Shown: positions 60,941 through 64,000 of the stretch, in pieces
Position numbering within the stretch: position 1 is the stretch's first letter
How the letters are laid out: each line of letters begins with the position of its first letter
NCBI RefSeq assembly: GCF_031877795.1
Contig: NC_133971.1
Location: 90,598,704 to 90,662,703 of the forward strand
Length of the DNA stretch: 64,000 nt
DNA from: Strix aluco
Taxonomy: Eukaryota; Chordata; Aves; Strigiformes; Strigidae
Direction of reading: 5' to 3'
Position numbers and translations under genes: made by a program
Notes under the pieces: model-generated
What the model was told of the DNA's origin: nothing
The model's database searches: none
Seen by the model: the letters and a program-made list of their open reading frames with translations, nothing else

Positions 60941-62117
60941 CAGAAATTGTCTGTTGAAGCAAGTGTTGATATGTATGAGATTTCAAAGTGCCTTGTGCGC
61001 AATTTACAGGACAATGTTTCACCTTTCCACCTATTACTTCAGTTGCTTTTCAAAGAAAAAGTTAATTGATCCAATGTGAGGGGGATGTTATATCAGAAAA
61101 TGGGAGTGGTGAGCTGTTTTTTTTTTCCTGGAACATGTAATTAATTTTGAGTGTTTAGTAATTTTGAAGTTGATTGGAAAGGTTTGTCAAACAATCTCTT
61201 TATGGGAAATACTTGCACAGTATCTTTATTAAACTAATGACATTGATCTTCCCCATGTCAATATTAGTTCAAGCAAAATATTACACTTTTGCAGAATATG
61301 AATTGACTGAAAAAATTCATGAGATCTTCACTGAAGACTTCCTTATCAGCTCCTTTCTAATGTGGTGAAAGGAGAGCTCATGGATGAGCAAAGGGTCTCT
61401 TCTTGGTCACAGGAACATTGGGAGAGGTTTGTGACATAAGAAGCTTAAAATGCGAATGACAGCTGCATAAGGAACATCCACTTAGCTCCATCATGTGATG
61501 TGATCCACCATCACGGACAATGCATAATAAAATATTGAGTCTGAAGAACTGCATATGAAGGGGATAGCAATGAGAAATGAGTGCGCTGAGGGAGAAAAAT
61601 TAAAAATCTTAAATGGCCAGTGGGTAAGAAGAGCTGTAAGAATGCATTTAGCTAATTAGACATAACAAGCTCTCTTATTGCCTTCTAACCTCACTCAAAT
61701 TGCCTCACTTTTGCTGCAGGCTAACTTTCACTCAGATAGTTTCCGTGGTAACTTGTTAGTACATCTGTGGTTAGCTTGTCCTGTTGGCAAGCTCCCCATT
61801 CAGCAAGACGTTTCTTTGGATAACCCTTCTGTATTTGCTGCCTGTGGGCTTTGATTTTTACTCAGAAGACTGAGCACCTTAAAGCAAGCAAAGTAACAGC
61901 TAACAGCTGGCAGAACCTTAACTTTGTTGAATATAGCCCCAAACATTCTTGTATATATGCCCAAGGCATCTTGGATACTTTACCATCAGAAACTTAAGCA
62001 ATGATGATGCTTGAGGATTAATCAGTAGGGTTTTTTTCTAGAATCTTAATTTTTGACTGAAACCAAACAAGTCGACTGCGATGATAGTTCTTGTTTGTTG
62101 TCACAAAGGAAAAGATA

Positions 62118-62182
62118 TAGTGAAGAGAGAAGGAGAGATAAGCAGAAGAGTGAAGGTGGAAGGATGGTGGAGGGAAGGAAGA
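62118..62182. repeat. polypurine stretch
   Basis: About 65 bases nearly all A or G on the plus strand, with only a few T and C interruptions. Such tracts can form triplex DNA; no function is implied by sequence alone. Confidence 0.75.
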
Positions 62183-63663
62183 CAAATTATATCTTTATTA
62201 TGCTAGCTCAGGGGTAGAATGAGAAAACAGAATTTTAACAAACAGAATGTTGGAAACTCCTTGCTAGAAGCATCTGCTTAACCTCCTCTATCCATGATGT
62301 ATCCATGCAATTATGCAGACAGTATTTTGATGTGTAAAAGATGCTGTATTAACACACCCTGGGAGCCCAAATCATGATTACAGCTGAAAAACTCATATTC
62401 TTATCCAGATAATAGACTTTTCAGTCCACCACTGATAGTGCTGTAGCTCAGTTTACCTAGCAGCATGTGCGAATGTGCATCTACACACACCAAATGCTGC
62501 TGGGATCAGATCAAGTGTCTCCAATACACCTGACAGAAAAGGTTGACCTTGCAGCAAAACTTGGAGCTGGGTGCTGTCAAAACACTGCTCTAAAGAGTCA
62601 CTTCAGTACCAGAAGGCTTTCAGCATCAGCTTCTCTGCAGATTAGAGCTGGTTTCTGACATTTATTTACTTCCAGTGTTTCAGCCAGCTAACTAGTTCAA
62701 ACCTGCAGTCTGGCTGGGCTCTGGAAACAGCACTGAAAAGGAGAAAAGACAGCGTGTGTAGTGTAGATGCCAGAAACCAGGTTGCCCTTCTGTCCTTTCT
62801 TAAGTTTTTCCAGAAATTTGTAGACGAAAAATAGTGGGTTGTAACCTGGAATACGAGCAGGCAGGTGAACTGCTGCTTCTGCATCTTCCCAGACAGAAAA
62901 GAAAATGAAGGACAGGAAATAGATAACACATAAGTTATGATAAATAAATAAATAATACTATGTGGGAAATAAACAATACCTTAAAACACAGAGTATTAAG
63001 GGCTGGTGGGAAGAAAGTTACAGTTTCTCAGGAGTAGCCTAATCTGGCCAATGAAATATTCACAGCATTTTATCACTGGTAATCACTGTGGCTGGTAGGT
63101 AAAACTGTAACTGGTGCAGATTGCCGTGCATGCCTGGATGCATCATGGTTCAGACTACAGAGGGGAAATGTAACATCTGTACCCAGCCACACAGGTATAA
63201 CAATGACAAAGACAGACAATAAGCCATTTGATTTCTCTCAGGAAGCTTGCTCACAATTTCCTAATGGCTGTTTTTTTCTTCTTAAATACATAAATAAGCC
63301 TAGGTTTGGAGGAATAAAATTGCTCGTACTAAAAGAAACAGCTGATGAAAACCAGTAAGTGCTTGAAGCCTTAACAGTTACTGTCACTAGCAATTCAGGA
63401 CATGTTATCACCCCATTATTTTTTTTACCCTTAGAAATAAAATGAGTGTTATTAAATGGTTTAGAAAATGACAACTGCCTGTGGTAAAGTTTTGTTGTAC
63501 TCGACGGAAGGAATATTAATAAGAGGATAGGCATGATATCTTTGAGAAAAATGTGTGAGAAAAAGAGATGTAGATCCCATTTCAGAGAGAAAAGGCAGTT
63601 GCTATGGCTGACACAAATTTTTCAAGCTGGAATTAAATATATTCTGCTAAAGTATGTATAGAA

Positions 63664-64000
63664 ATCAGAGAATCATAATATGGTTTAGGATGGAAGAGTT
63701 CTTTGTAGGTTATCTAGTCCAAACTCCTGCTCATAGTGGGTTCACTCAGATCAGATTACTCATGTCATATTCAATCAAGTTTTGATACCTCTAAAGAAGG
63801 AAATCTCACAGCCTCTCTGGGCACTTGTTCCACTGTTTAACCACTCTCATGGTGGAAAAAACTCCTCATAATTAATTAGATTTTATTGTGCTGTAAACCT
63901 TTTTTCATTTCTTCTCCTTTCACTGTGCACCTCCAAGAATAATCTGGTTTTGTCTTCACTCTGTCAGCTATTAGGTGGCTGAAGTCAGCAAAATTATTCC
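63664..64000 (-). mobile_element. CR1 LINE 3' end, running off the window
   Basis: Minus-strand CR1. The plus strand at 63664 starts with the reverse complement of the CR1 terminus (ATTCTCTGAT), followed by the conserved 3' UTR: 'GGTTATCTAGTCCAAACTCC' and 'TCACTCAGATCAGATTACTC', then 'CACAGCCTCTCTGGGCA' and 'GTTCCACTGTTTAACCACTC'. It continues into the region corresponding to the ORF2 C-terminus near the window edge ('CTTCTCCTTTCACTGTGCAC'). It is moderately diverged and truncated by the end of the window. Confidence 0.9.

Larger units (their letters stand above)
56290..63663 (-). other. RIT2: RIT2 intron, distal part
   Basis: AT-rich intron sequence with no recognised exon of RIT2 or any other gene. 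It includes a T20 tract at 60921-60940, a purine-rich stretch at 62118-62182 and a short (TAAA)n run at 62939-62955. Open frames are short and carry no known domain. Confidence 0.7.

Noticed and set aside
60921..60943. T20-CAG as a plus-strand splice acceptor
   Set aside because: No downstream exon-like frame with a donor site is visible. T-runs followed by AG are common in such sequence.
1..64000. Possible bacterial or phage accessory system, CRISPR array or operon
   Set aside because: Sequence texture, CR1 and LTR content and the spliced RIT2 exon show a vertebrate genome. No regularly spaced repeats or gene clusters were found.

Overview
This window looks like an AT-rich gene desert from a bird genome, most likely a neoavian. 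It carries one recognisable protein-coding exon. The bird call rests on the repeats. Every LINE I can identify is of the CR1 type, most of them 5'-truncated and ending in the ATTCTRTG-like 3' terminus, and there are three solo LTRs of endogenous retroviruses, two of which resemble families I know from avian genomes. No bacterial-style gene organisation, CRISPR array, tRNA or rRNA was seen.

The one gene is on the minus strand. Positions 49752-49979 encode the last 75 residues and stop codon of RIT2 (Rin), a neuronal Ras-like GTPase. A canonical 3' splice site precedes the exon (AG at 49980-49981) and a short 3' UTR with an AATAAA signal at 49564-49569 follows it. From about 49982 to the right-hand end the window is therefore intron of RIT2. 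I see no further RIT2 exon there, which fits the very long introns known for this gene. Everything left of about 49545 is intergenic sequence downstream of RIT2. In human the next gene on that side is PIK3C3, across a large desert, but that is synteny knowledge and is not visible here.

Layout: 1-10894 unique AT-rich sequence with simple repeats; 10895-11130 old CR1 fragment (+); 13864-15850 CR1 copy A (-) with a dead ORF2; 16105-16703 solo ERVL-like LTR (+) with a 5-bp target duplication; 16815-17160 very old CR1/L3-like RT fragment (+); about 18040-18560 a candidate conserved noncoding block; 20195-21173 a 979-bp solo LTR (-); 21174-41111 mostly unique desert; 41112-45350 CR1 copy B (-), long enough to keep part of ORF1, the endonuclease and the RT, and split by a nested 748-bp solo LTR at 42756-43503; 48828-49009 CR1 3' end (+); 49545-49979 the RIT2 terminal exon; 54952-56289 CR1 copy C (+), the best preserved, with an intact RT catalytic pair and a single in-frame stop; 63664-64000 CR1 3' end (-) running off the window.

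The genes do not form a pathway or operon. The biology is one conserved neuronal gene terminus surrounded by retrotransposon remains. I found no convincing evidence of a previously undescribed system. The points most worth a second look are the nested LTR/CR1 insertion, the unusually long CR1 copy B, the conserved-looking noncoding blocks and one 192-codon open frame that I cannot assign.
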